A stretch of DNA of 64,000 nucleotides from Legionella moravica DSM 19234 (GTDB lineage Bacteria; Pseudomonadota; Gammaproteobacteria; Legionellales; Legionellaceae): the NCBI RefSeq assembly GCF_000423305.1, contig NZ_AUHS01000015.1:1-64000 (forward strand), given 5' to 3'. Below the pieces are notes generated by a model, which saw only the letters and a list, made by a program, of their open reading frames with translations, was not told the origin of the DNA and did not search any database. Shown here piece by piece: positions 38,001 through 45,732 of this stretch (its first letter is position 1; each line of letters opens with the position of its first letter). The position numbers and the translations under genes were made by a program.

Positions 38001-39412
38001 TCCTGCACCTTATCGCACCATGGAATTACCCTAAAATTCTATTAAAACTCTTCAACTACTTGCCGTTGGAATTAAAAGAAAAGGCAGTGATTATAAAAGG
38101 CCGAAATAACTCTACTTTGCTGCATCTGGCAGCAAAATTTCACCGATGTTTAAAGCCACTCTTAAATCTTGTCCCTGAAGCAGCGAAAACGGATGTGGTG
38201 ATGGCGTGTGATGATGGGGGTAATAACGTGGCGCACTATACATTATACAGTTCAAAAAGCCTGAAACTGTTTTTAAACTGGCTTCCCCAAAAAGATCACT
38301 TTACTGTTTTTATGGCAAGAAACAAGGACAATTGTACTGCGCTGGAACAGATTGCAAAAACCAACCCAAAAATGCTGATCCAAATTCTGAACACCTTTTC
38401 CGAGACAGAAAGACGTACCATCTTGCAGGAGAAATTCGAATTCGGCAACGGCATGTTACATCTGATCGCCTCAAATCACCCCAAATACTTGATACAACTT
38501 TTGGATTATCTGTTGGAGAGTGAGAGAATAGCCGCTTTGACAACACTTAACGGCTATGGCTGGAGCGTGTTGCACATTCTGGCAACAAAAGGCGCTCAAC
38601 TTTTTATAAATGTTCTAAACTGCCTTCCCTCAGGAGAAAGAGCTGCTGCTTTAGCAGTAACGGATAACACTGGTCTACCTGTAGTACATCAAATCCTATC
38701 TTATTCTCCTATCATAACAAAACAATTCAAGCACTTCCTGCCTGAGGCCGATCGCGCTTTTGTAGTCAAGTTAAGAGACGCGCAGGACTCTTCCCTGTTG
38801 CATAGCGTAGCAGTAAAGTGCGCCATCGCATTAAGTTCTCTTTTGAATTCTCTAAACGAAGAAGAAAGAGTAGATGCAGTGATGACTCCAAACAGCGAGG
38901 GTAATAACGAACTCTATCAAGTAATACATCATACAGGGTTAGTAAAAGTAATAATGGAGTGTCTGCCGCAATCAGCACGCGCAGGGGTAGTGACGTCATG
39001 TAACAAGAATGGCATTTCGGTGCTGCATTATGCCGCATCATACCCTGACTTGCTGGATTTGCTTCTGAATTATCTGCCCGAAGCAGAACAGGATGCTGTT
39101 ATGATGCTTTGTACCAGCGATGATTTTATCCCCTTAAAATCGTCTGAATGTCGCTCCAGATTCGATCCACTACATCAACTTAGACCAATATTGAATCGAT
39201 CCAATGACATTTTAAGAGGATTAAGCTCCGTAGGTTTATCAAGTTTTAACCCGAATACACCCAGAGTAATATCTTCACCGGCCTCGTCATCAGCCTCGGA
39301 TTCTTCTCCAATCTATGGCAGGCATTCATTGTTCAAACCGATTTCAAATACGCCTGAAAATGAGAGCGAAAGTGAATTGGATACAATGAATATGAAGAGA
39401 CGAGCTTTATGA
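35081..39412 (+). CDS. large protein with ~38-residue ankyrin-like repeats; effector candidate
   Basis: 1443 residues from ATG 35081 (MPFNLNHQ), chosen because the paralog at 41094 begins MPFNIEQK; an in-frame ATG six codons earlier is less likely. Residues ~50-75 are a Ser/Ala-rich linker. About 90-620 is helical with no family recognised. One clear ankyrin-type unit (LTPFYIAAEFGN) is near 675. Residues ~735-1345 are about sixteen ~38-residue repeats, consensus xGxTxLHxxAxxxPxLLxxLLxxLPExER, helical and ankyrin-like. The C-terminus has a Ser-rich patch (SSPASSSASDSSP) and the acidic/basic end ENESESELDTMNMKRRAL, a possible E-block-type type IV secretion signal. No signal peptide. Likely binds host or partner proteins; inference only. 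Confidence 0.75.
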   Translation: MPFNLNHQILEEAQRTQSTHNHVTSNAAAMLAIRLASKYFLPEHKASSSSQAASSSSVTASSSSSSTKENSSMTLGISHNSAAITKNQHIRARYEHRTKSSLLELSTRSWLSTILDKNILNKEFDRVTLVEEREGKRVSTEWYLPLPEIFAIVLCALMDKHEQAWPVPPGSTATRERLLRLQKFDLINNELMNEIPSICSAGIRHRWLMALDGYEGKRLPLNAEDVLMQGLFDFMVHEVLETQLKLKLPDGRDPAGDEYIPFYERFQSLFLPWIFDTIPDEVKAAIRNAGQEDAAKEYILKRFRTIQTIPSDNMLTKINGYCSYEGLISIPCNFVPILAALDRFAKRHAMALSSGRIAATSLHSLASQTIAWLKGPGFSPESLKNADAEKKTWDTVYLVMRLHDVLYQYKDYKNLLQVCDMPPEHKTEWLDSLLVLEQWLNNQELSLQALLADTASLEQQLRAFERGVSFWRSNTYYDFISNYTAQWFAARNEGDIPVLASLFARLCELFFNENTPEAHSNPAIRVDDALLSKWMTQTAEDGTLDVSPYQINRIILHALCYEPNTWSLLFRRCLTVVLTFIHNRCNQGLNSAGEALFRDSWPQELLDQIEYQLNSEQTGESPVPVIFTPGTITFDTSLDTARLLAISSSMPEHIIKKIVEHPGFNPNATDDLDLTPFYIAAEFGNIPFANALRARDAEYKVSYKGLYKPMVAALENQHFPFLQWFLQTLDDLSVLDELTTRDANGSYLMKRLASNPQDLIDILRCLPEHIRKEALLAEDNRGLTGLRLFTQHPLFIKDVVNCLPEDERAKAFMKDQIAARSLFHIAATEQPDIIIQLLEGLPEIEREPFLLTESQDGNTMLHHAAEKYPELLISIVSYLPKTRRISPLSAKNNENVSVLHQVAISHPKLLERLFLLIPSPDRYYALTQQTQNNNTLLHDVAVIAPQILIKLLDCLPKTRKEKAIMAINKDGDTILHLIAPWNYPKILLKLFNYLPLELKEKAVIIKGRNNSTLLHLAAKFHRCLKPLLNLVPEAAKTDVVMACDDGGNNVAHYTLYSSKSLKLFLNWLPQKDHFTVFMARNKDNCTALEQIAKTNPKMLIQILNTFSETERRTILQEKFEFGNGMLHLIASNHPKYLIQLLDYLLESERIAALTTLNGYGWSVLHILATKGAQLFINVLNCLPSGERAAALAVTDNTGLPVVHQILSYSPIITKQFKHFLPEADRAFVVKLRDAQDSSLLHSVAVKCAIALSSLLNSLNEEERVDAVMTPNSEGNNELYQVIHHTGLVKVIMECLPQSARAGVVTSCNKNGISVLHYAASYPDLLDLLLNYLPEAEQDAVMMLCTSDDFIPLKSSECRSRFDPLHQLRPILNRSNDILRGLSSVGLSSFNPNTPRVISSPASSSASDSSPIYGRHSLFKPISNTPENESESELDTMNMKRRAL

Positions 39413-39562
39413 GCGCATGCTCTGTACATGACAAAAAAAATCGGTCATGCCCGCGCAGGCGGGCAACCATTGATGATTCATCACGGAAGTAAAATGAGAT
39501 AACTCGCTGACCTATGTTAAACATCATATCATCTCGATCGCCAAAAGGCGGTGATATGGATA
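39412..39562. repeat. degenerate family R element, left arm plus inverted core
   Basis: It begins right after the stop of the large repeat-protein gene with CTCTGTACATGACAAAAAAAATC and the arm CCCGCGCAGGCGGGCAACC. The core is present in the opposite orientation (TCATCTCGATCGCCAAAAGG is close to the reverse complement of the core in the complete copy). This is a rearranged, partial copy. Confidence 0.65.
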
Positions 39563-39878
39563 GTTTCAACGCGTATTTTGGCTGGAACAAGGCGAGAATG
39601 GCATGATGTGTCACTATGTTGCTTGCATTACTTGCTACGCATGCAGTCAATTGAAGCAAATTGGCCTGTGTTGTGGTCGGAGAGGCGCAACAATCGTCAT
39701 GATACCGCAGAATCCAACGATTTTTTTCAAATGCAACAAGCACTAAAAACTCTGAGTTCTATCTCATTATCGCCTGCCGGCTCCTAATCATTTATCATAG
39801 TGCAGCGGATTACTCTATGGAAAAATAATGGTGGTCCAGAAAGAAAAAGTGGATTTTAGCAACCAACCAGGATGAATA
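39563..39878. other. non-coding stretch upstream of the GIY-YIG gene
   Basis: 316 bp with only overlapping shadow ORFs on both strands, none with a ribosome site or recognisable protein. It may be the remnant of a rearranged insertion, since it lies between two family R arms. No transposase fragment could be named. Confidence 0.4.
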
Positions 39879-40172
39879 ATGGAAGAGAAGCACTATTGTG
39901 TTTATATATTAGCCAGCAAGGCATATGGAACCCTTTATACTGGCATTACCAGCAATCTGATACAACGAGTATATCAACATAAGGGAGGATTGAGCGAAGG
40001 CTTTACAAAAAGATACCATGTTCATCGTTTAGTTTATTATGAAATTCACTCTGATGTTTATCAAGCAATAACCAGAGAAAAACGTATTAAAAAATGGAAC
40101 AGACAATGGAAAATAAACCTGATTGAACAAAACAATCCTCAGTGGCTCGACTTGGGCATTGGATTATTTTGA
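39879..40172 (+). CDS. single-domain GIY-YIG nuclease (UPF0213/YhbQ-like)
   Basis: 97 residues, almost entirely a GIY-YIG domain: CVYILAS and LYTGITSNL supply the two diagnostic strands (here VYI ... YTG), followed by a conserved Arg in LIQRVYQHKGG, KRYHVHRLVYYE, the catalytic-region Glu, and the REKRIKKWNRQWK helix typical of this small family. Such proteins are structure- or single-strand-specific endonucleases by family; the cellular role is poorly known. The gene is bracketed by family R inverted-repeat arms on both sides (39430-39480 and 40178-40222), so it could move with, or act on, these repeats. The ATG is weakly supported by upstream purines. Confidence 0.85.
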   Translation: MEEKHYCVYILASKAYGTLYTGITSNLIQRVYQHKGGLSEGFTKRYHVHRLVYYEIHSDVYQAITREKRIKKWNRQWKINLIEQNNPQWLDLGIGLF

Positions 40173-40174
40173 TG

Positions 40175-40222
40175 AATGGTTGCCCGCCGGCGCGGGCAAG
40201 ACTCGATTTTTTTTATGTACAC
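40175..40222. repeat. family R right arm after the GIY-YIG gene
   Basis: Reads GGTTGCCCGCCGGCGCGGGCAAGACTC followed by a T-run and ATGTACA. This matches the right end of the family R element and faces the left arm at 39415-39480 across the GIY-YIG gene. Confidence 0.65.
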
Positions 40223-40325
40223 ATGTATGTAGGTTGGGCATTTGAGCTGTGTTTTTGTTGTTCATGCGCTAAAACCCTTATGCAGAGAAATGACTTACTT
40301 GCAATGAATTAAACATTCGGCCTTC

Positions 40326-40382
40326 TGTACATGACAAAAAACCTGTCTTGCCCGCGCCGGAAAAACGGTTTTTTTGTCATGA
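40326..40382. repeat. minimal family R hairpin (two arms, no core)
   Basis: TGTACATGACAAAAAACC, a shortened CCCGCGCCGG arm, then GGTTTTTTTGTCATG. The outer 15-17 bp are perfect inverted repeats, so the RNA or DNA could form a long hairpin. It looks like an internal deletion derivative of the ~270-bp element. Confidence 0.65.
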
Positions 40383-40421
40383 AGAGAGCGTATAGCCCAT
40401 GACTTGCTTCTTTTCCAATAG

Positions 40422-40966
40422 ATCATCAAACCTGTCTTGCCCGCGCAGGCGGGCAACCATTCATCAAAACAAACCGATGCCTAGTAGTCAGCAGGGATTA
40501 TTGTTCTTCAGGTTTAAACTCTCGTTGAACTCGCAGAAACACTCTATATCACCTCCTTTGTACATGACAAAAAATCTGTCTTGCCCGCGCAGGCGGGCAA
40601 CCATTCATCAAAATAAACCGATGCCTAGTAGTCAGCAGGGATTATTGTTCTTTAGGTTTAAACTCTCGTTGAACTCGCAGAAACACTCTATATCACCTCC
40701 TTTGTACATGACAAAAAACCTGTCTTGCCCGCGCCGGCGGGCAACCATTCATCAACATAAACCGATGCCCAGTAGTCAGTAGTGATTATTGTTCTTCAGG
40801 TTTAAACTCTCGTTGAACTCGCTGAAACACTCCATATCACCTCCTTTTGGCGTTCGAGTGGATGTGATTTTTAGTGTATGTCAACGAATTGTCTCAACGT
40901 ACTGCAGTGCCAAATGCCAAATAGTTGCCCGCCTGCGCGGGCAAGACGGGTTTTTGTCATGAACAG
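40422..40966. repeat. 144-bp tandem array ending in a near-complete family R element
   Basis: Three left-half units start at about 40422, 40566 and 40710 with an exact 144-bp period (the word AAACCGATGC recurs at 40472, 40616 and, slightly offset by content, 40760). Each begins with ACAAAAAA and the GC-rich arm CCCGCGCAGGCGGGC or its CCGGCGGGC variant. The third unit continues into the core and right arm (GCCCGCCTGCGCGGGCAAGAC, to ~40966). As 144 is a multiple of three, a 127-codon ORF runs through the array; it is a repeat artefact. The rest of the 40173-41093 gap holds no gene. Confidence 0.85.
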
Positions 40967-41093
40967 GGCGCATAACCCATGACCTGTTTCTTTCCTAATA
41001 GAGAATCAAAAAAGGCAGTATTAATGCAAATTAAACAGTTTGCCAACCTTATGTTATTATTAAAGACTTTAAATTCACCAAAGACAGCTGTAT

Positions 41094-43445
41094 ATGCCTT
41101 TCAATATCGAACAAAAAACAATCAAAGAAGAGCAAAGCATGCAGAGCGTTCATGAGAGCGCTTCCTTTAAAGCCGCTGAAACGCTTGTCAGGCTCTTGGC
41201 CTCACGTTATTGTTTACAACAAAAAAACACTAATGATTCAGTTCACGCAGCATCTTCTTCTACTGACACGTCTTCCTCTGCATCCTCAGATCCAGTAGTA
41301 ACGACTGATTGGCGTGATAACCAACAAGTGCAAAAGCAAATGTTAACAGAGGTTACTAGCCTGCTGCATCAGACTGATAAAACATATCCTGGCACTTTGA
41401 CAAAATTGGTAGATCCACTTTCCTCAAAAGAACTGATGTCTCTTTTAAACTTTAAAGACGATAATGGTATCACCGTGTTGCAGCAGGTGGTAAAAAACAA
41501 CCCTAAAGCACTGAAACACATTCTGTTACTTTTAAACGAAAACGACCGATTTATTGCTGTAATGGAAACAAATCATAAAGGCAACACGCTCCTGCATGAA
41601 ATATCAATAAATAAACCCAAAATACTGGTAGAACTTGTTGATTGCCTCTCAGAAACACAAAAAGCAGACGCAATCATGGCAACAAATGAAGACGGTGATA
41701 CCATCTTGCATCAGATCGCCATTACCTATCGTAAAATTCTCCTTCAACTCCTGGACTACTTGCCTTTGACTCAAAAAGTACATGCAATCATGATAAAAGG
41801 TCGACTTAACTACACTTTGCTGCATTTGGTAGCACTTGATTCCCAGGCATTAATGCGGTTATTTCAGCTTGTGCCCGAAGCAGAAAAAGCTGACGCTGCA
41901 TTAGCATCTGATAATAATGGTAATAACCTGGCGCATTGTGTGTTTTATAATTCCAGAAGTCTTAAACTGTTTTTAGACTGGCTTCCCAAAACCCAATACT
42001 TTGCAGTTTTGACGGCAAGGAATAAAGAACATTGTGTTGTACTGGAACAAATTACACGACACGACCCTGGGTTATTGATAGAAATTCTGGATTCCTTTTC
42101 CGAAACACAGAGGCATACTGTAATACTGACAAAATACAGAAATGGCAACACTTTATTGCACCTGATTGCCACACATCACCCAAGCTACCTCATACAACTG
42201 CTTGATTATCTGTTGGAAGATGTAAGAATAACCGTCTTGAGAATACCTAACGACAATAACTTGAACGTATTGCGTCTCTTGGCAGAAAAAAACGCCACAG
42301 TCTTGCTAGAGCTAGTAGACTACCTGCCCGTAAGAGAAAGAGAAACCTCAGTAACACATCGAAGTGAACAAAGCCTTGTTGATTTATCAATTAGAGATCA
42401 GGATATCCATAGCCTATCATCCTCACCTGCCTCCTCATCAGTCTCAGACTCTTCGCCAACCCACGGAAGATATTCATTGTTCAGAAGAATGGAACATGCG
42501 CAACAGGCTGTGCAAAGCTATGAAAGGGACAGCAAAAACGAATTGGGTAGACTCCTGAAGAGAAGCAAACCAAATCCTACTGAACTTAGACAAATTGTAA
42601 AAACAAACCCCGAACTGTTGATCCCCATTCTAAGATCGTTTTCCGAGAGAGAAAGACACACCGCCTTACTGGATCAATACGAAGACGGCAACAACCTGTT
42701 ACACCTGATCGCTATATATCATCCCCTCTACATAAAACACATGCTAAATTGTCTGTTAAAAGAAGAACAAATGGCCGCTTTGATGATGCCTAATGACAAT
42801 GGCTTAGACGTATTGCTCATTCTGGCAGAAACAAATGCCACAGCCCTGGTAAACATTCTGAACTACCTGCCTGCAGAAGAAAGAGTAGCTGCTGTAAAAA
42901 TTACGAACAAAATTGGTGAGTCAGTAGCACACCAGGTGGTACATGATCCTGCGTTAATAAAAATAATGATGGAATCTATGCCCATAACAGCAAGAGCTGG
43001 TGTGGTGAAGTTGTGTAATCATGATCGAATGTCGGTGTTGCATTGTGCCGTATTATATCCTGACTCACTGCATCTTCTTCTGAGTTCCTTGCCCATAACA
43101 GAAAAGGCCGCTGCCGTGACGTTTTGTAGCCGTGATGATTATACCCCTATAGAACATGCTGAACGTCTATCCAAATTTGAATCACTGCGCATCCTAAAAG
43201 CAGTTTATGCGCGAACAATAAGGGACGCGGACGGACAAAGCACCGTCAATAGATCAAGCCTCGAGCTGGATACAAACACAATGAAATCTTCACAAGCCTC
43301 TTCATCTGTCCCAGATTCTTTTTCAATCGAAGGCATGAATTCGTTTGTTGTAATCAAGGATCAGGCGCTACAGAGTACAAAAACGTCTGAAAATGAAAGC
43401 GACAGTGAGTTGGATACAACAAATATGAAGAGGCGACCATTATGA
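41094..43445 (+). CDS. paralogous ~38-residue-repeat protein with internal former C-terminus; effector candidate
   Basis: 783 residues. The N-terminus (MPFNIEQKTIKEEQS, then a Ser/Ala-rich patch) and the repeats match the protein at 35081-39412, but the ~600-residue non-repeat middle of that protein is missing. Repeats 1-8 (residues ~120-430) follow the order of repeats 5-12 of the paralog. Residues ~440-490 then read like that paralog's C-terminal tail (SSPASSSVSDSSPTHGRYSLF ... LLKRSKP). A second block of about five repeats follows (to ~710), with a second Ser-rich patch and the end ENESDSELDTTNMKRRPL. This looks like a fusion or internal duplication of two related genes. No signal peptide. 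Function unknown; type IV substrate by analogy. Confidence 0.75.
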   Translation: MPFNIEQKTIKEEQSMQSVHESASFKAAETLVRLLASRYCLQQKNTNDSVHAASSSTDTSSSASSDPVVTTDWRDNQQVQKQMLTEVTSLLHQTDKTYPGTLTKLVDPLSSKELMSLLNFKDDNGITVLQQVVKNNPKALKHILLLLNENDRFIAVMETNHKGNTLLHEISINKPKILVELVDCLSETQKADAIMATNEDGDTILHQIAITYRKILLQLLDYLPLTQKVHAIMIKGRLNYTLLHLVALDSQALMRLFQLVPEAEKADAALASDNNGNNLAHCVFYNSRSLKLFLDWLPKTQYFAVLTARNKEHCVVLEQITRHDPGLLIEILDSFSETQRHTVILTKYRNGNTLLHLIATHHPSYLIQLLDYLLEDVRITVLRIPNDNNLNVLRLLAEKNATVLLELVDYLPVRERETSVTHRSEQSLVDLSIRDQDIHSLSSSPASSSVSDSSPTHGRYSLFRRMEHAQQAVQSYERDSKNELGRLLKRSKPNPTELRQIVKTNPELLIPILRSFSERERHTALLDQYEDGNNLLHLIAIYHPLYIKHMLNCLLKEEQMAALMMPNDNGLDVLLILAETNATALVNILNYLPAEERVAAVKITNKIGESVAHQVVHDPALIKIMMESMPITARAGVVKLCNHDRMSVLHCAVLYPDSLHLLLSSLPITEKAAAVTFCSRDDYTPIEHAERLSKFESLRILKAVYARTIRDADGQSTVNRSSLELDTNTMKSSQASSSVPDSFSIEGMNSFVVIKDQALQSTKTSENESDSELDTTNMKRRPL

Positions 43446-43533
43446 GCCAATGTTTAATTCGTCGCAAATAAGTCATTTTTAGAACATGTAGGTTGGCGAA
43501 TGAGCAAGAAAAATACAGATTTGGCGCCTAACC

Positions 43534-43806
43534 CTCTATACATAACTAACAACCTGTCTTGCCCGCGCAGGCGGGCAACCATTCATTCAAATAAATCGAT
43601 GCCAAAGAGCCAGTAGGTATTATTTTTCTTTAGGTTTAAACTCTCTTTCAACTCGCTGAAACACTCCATATCATCTCATTATGGCGTTCGAGATGATGTG
43701 GTTTTTAGTGTATGTCAACGAGTTGTCTCAACGTGCTGCAGTGCCAAATGCCAAATAGTTGCCCGCCTGCGCGGGCAAGACAGGTTTTTTTGTTATGAAC
43801 AGAGCG
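43534..43806. repeat. complete family R inverted-repeat element
   Basis: Best complete copy, ~270 bp. The left arm has CATAACTAACAACCTGTC and CCCGCGCAGGCGGGC; the right arm has GCCCGCCTGCGCGGGC, AAGACAGG, a T-run and TTATGAAC. The arms form ~40-bp imperfect terminal inverted repeats, and each contains its own small GC palindrome. The core has GTGCCAAATGCCAAATAGTT and GGCGTTCGAGATGATGTG. No ORF and no clear target duplication. Partial copies: 1-195, 39412-39562, 40175-40966, ~53754-53786 and ~57802-57845. Confidence 0.85.
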
Positions 43807-44184
43807 CATAACCCATTATTCTGAAAGACTTTCTATACACTGCAGAGCTGAGATTATAACGTATTCTCTCAATAAAAAAATCGCCAAAACTCTTGCTTTG
43901 GAAATCGGGAAAAAAGAGTGCAGAGAGACGCCAGGCTCACTGCCTTGAGCTGTATCCGTAAAAAAAGGATATCGACTAGCCATAACAACCAGATAAAATT
44001 AACCAGTATGACAAATGTATGTTAATAGTCAATAAATGCATGTCAAGTGACAAAAGGCTAGATCTGAACCTTTAATAGTTAATGTTTATTGATTCTAATA
44101 AAATGACTGACTTGATATTTAATTATTAAACAATATACGCTGATAATGTGATGTGTGAACTTATTATAAAGTGATGAAAAGCTC
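43807..44184. other. AT-rich spacer upstream of the beta-lactamase-like gene
   Basis: 378 bp with no gene. It must contain the promoter of the downstream hydrolase gene. AT-rich stretches such as TATTTAATTATTAAAC (44116-44131) lie in the last 100 bp, but no single promoter stands out. A purine-rich segment around 43900-43980 has no recognised function. Confidence 0.4.
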
Positions 44185-45270
44185 ATGAAACTGAAACAAT
44201 TGATTCGATACCTTTCTTTTTTTATGTTCCTGGCATGTCATTCGCTTGCTAGCGCCCAATCAGATGAGGAAAAGAACCTGGCTCTCCTGATGGATTCTAT
44301 TGCAAAACCCTATATTTTTTCTCACCAGATTCCCGGTGTTTCCATCGCTGTTTATTATAACGGTCAGGATTATTTTTATAATTATGGCTTAGCTGATAAA
44401 CAGAAACGTACCCCGGTAACTCAAGATACTATTTTTGAATTGGCATCGATTACCAAAATATTTGTCAGTACGTTACTGGCTCTTGAAGTAGAGAGAGGCA
44501 CTATAAAATTAAATGACTCTATTATCCGATACCTGCCTCAGCTTGCTATCAGCAAAAATGCTCCCATAAATCAAGTTACATTGCTCAATCTAGCGACGCA
44601 TACTGCAAGCTTTCCACGTCAATTGGAGCAGTTTGGTGTATCCAAAGGAGATAGAGACGCGTTTATTAAACAATTAAAAACATGGCGTCCCAATACACCT
44701 GTGGGTACTCAATATCACTATTCCAATATCGGTTTTGGCTTTTTAGGCTTGATCTTGGAGCAGGCAACAGGAACTTCTTTAACAGTCCTGACAACCCAAA
44801 ACATCACCGAGCCATTGGGTATGACTCATACCTGGTTTAATGTCCCTCACTCTTTGAAATCGAATGAGGCTCAGGGTTATCGTTACAATAATAACAAAGC
44901 CCCCCATTATGTGCCTGCCAATTATTTAGGGGGAGGTGCTTTACGTTCATCATCTGCTGATATGTTGCGTTTTATGAAGGCTAATCTGGGAATTAAAGTA
45001 GGTGATGCTTCTCCACCCTTGCTGTCTGCCATGCAATTGGCTCAACAACCTGCATTTGTCGTTAGACCGAAATTTATCATGGGGCTTGGCTGGCAGAGAG
45101 TTATCCGCAAAAATAACTTATTGATAACCAAAAATGGAGGGAATCAGGGGTTTAGTACCTTTATTGGCTTTTCGCCGGCGAAAAAAATAGGAGTCGTTGT
45201 TTTAACGAATAAAGCAAAGGTTAATGCTAACCGATTAGGTATCAATATTTTAAATGCTCTTGTTCGTTAG
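44185..45270 (+). CDS. class C beta-lactamase-like serine hydrolase
   Basis: 361 residues with a signal peptide (MKLKQLIRYLSFFMFLACHSLASA), so periplasmic. The catalytic SxxK reads ASITKIF (Ser/Lys near residues 92-95), the YxN reads YHYSNIGFG near 178 and the KTG box is replaced by a KNGGNQGFST segment near 315, which keeps the Lys-x-Gly frame loosely. This fits AmpC-like beta-lactamases, D-alanyl-D-alanine carboxypeptidases and esterases of family S12. Length is like AmpC (~380). Whether it hydrolyses beta-lactams cannot be told. No ampR regulator is next to it. Confidence 0.85.
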   Translation: MKLKQLIRYLSFFMFLACHSLASAQSDEEKNLALLMDSIAKPYIFSHQIPGVSIAVYYNGQDYFYNYGLADKQKRTPVTQDTIFELASITKIFVSTLLALEVERGTIKLNDSIIRYLPQLAISKNAPINQVTLLNLATHTASFPRQLEQFGVSKGDRDAFIKQLKTWRPNTPVGTQYHYSNIGFGFLGLILEQATGTSLTVLTTQNITEPLGMTHTWFNVPHSLKSNEAQGYRYNNNKAPHYVPANYLGGGALRSSSADMLRFMKANLGIKVGDASPPLLSAMQLAQQPAFVVRPKFIMGLGWQRVIRKNNLLITKNGGNQGFSTFIGFSPAKKIGVVVLTNKAKVNANRLGINILNALVR

Positions 45271-45381
45271 CTAACCATCTCGATGAATATGCTCGTTCAG
45301 AGTTTTGCTTCAGTATCTGTTTTTAAAATGAACTATACTTGTACATGAGTGAAACATAATTCTTGAATATTGGATAGCTCC

Positions 45382-45684
45382 ATGAACAAAACAGTGAAGA
45401 AAAATGCCTTACGAACTCTAGTTTTTGGATTATGCATTATTGCCAGTACCGCTGCTGCAGCTTATGGTGGTTGGCATGCTGTGGGTTGGCGTGGGCCCGC
45501 CGGGGGATGGCATGGGACTGTATGGCATAACAACGGTTGGAATAATGGTTGGCATAACGCAGGTTGGTATGGTGGAGTAGTGGTTACCGGAGCGCCTGGT
45601 GTTGGTTACTACGCACCTATTTGCCAGCCAGTCAGGTTGTGCAATTTATACGGTCAATGCTGGATACAGCAACAATGCAATTGA
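45382..45684 (+). CDS. small Gly/Trp/His/Asn-rich secreted protein
   Basis: 100 residues from ATG 45382. There is a signal peptide (residues ~1-27, ending in STAAAA), then a low-complexity stretch built on GW/HN/WHN units (GGWHAVGWRGP, WHNNGWNNGWHNAGW) and a C-terminal part with four Cys residues (ICQPVRLCNLYGQCWIQQQC). A codon-level start 12 bp upstream is also open. The His/Trp repeats could bind metal or surface partners, but no family is recognised. Convergent with the DUF1993 gene. Confidence 0.7.
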   Translation: MNKTVKKNALRTLVFGLCIIASTAAAAYGGWHAVGWRGPAGGWHGTVWHNNGWNNGWHNAGWYGGVVVTGAPGVGYYAPICQPVRLCNLYGQCWIQQQCN

Positions 45685-45707
45685 GATGTGGCTATGGCCG
45701 TGTTGCA

Positions 45708-45725
45708 TGCCCCTGAGATGGGGCA
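45708..45725. terminator. possible bidirectional hairpin between convergent genes
   Basis: TGCCCC TGAGAT GGGGCA, a perfect 6-bp stem, 24 bp after the small secreted-protein gene and 8 bp before the end of the DUF1993 gene. There is no T-run on either side, so termination is only suggested. Confidence 0.35.
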
Positions 45726-45732
45726 ATAATCC

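Noticed and set aside
39333..39743. 136-codon minus-strand ORF after the large repeat protein
   Set aside because: It overlaps the end of the real gene and reads through repeat arms. No family match is apparent.
40399..40782. 127-codon ORF with a repeated 48-residue peptide
   Set aside because: It is the translation of the 144-bp tandem repeat; it opens only because 144 is a multiple of three, and it has no ribosome site or known family.
40422..40853. Regularly spaced repeats resembling a CRISPR array
   Set aside because: The whole 144-bp unit is repeated with no unique spacers, and no cas genes are present. It is a tandem mobile-repeat array.
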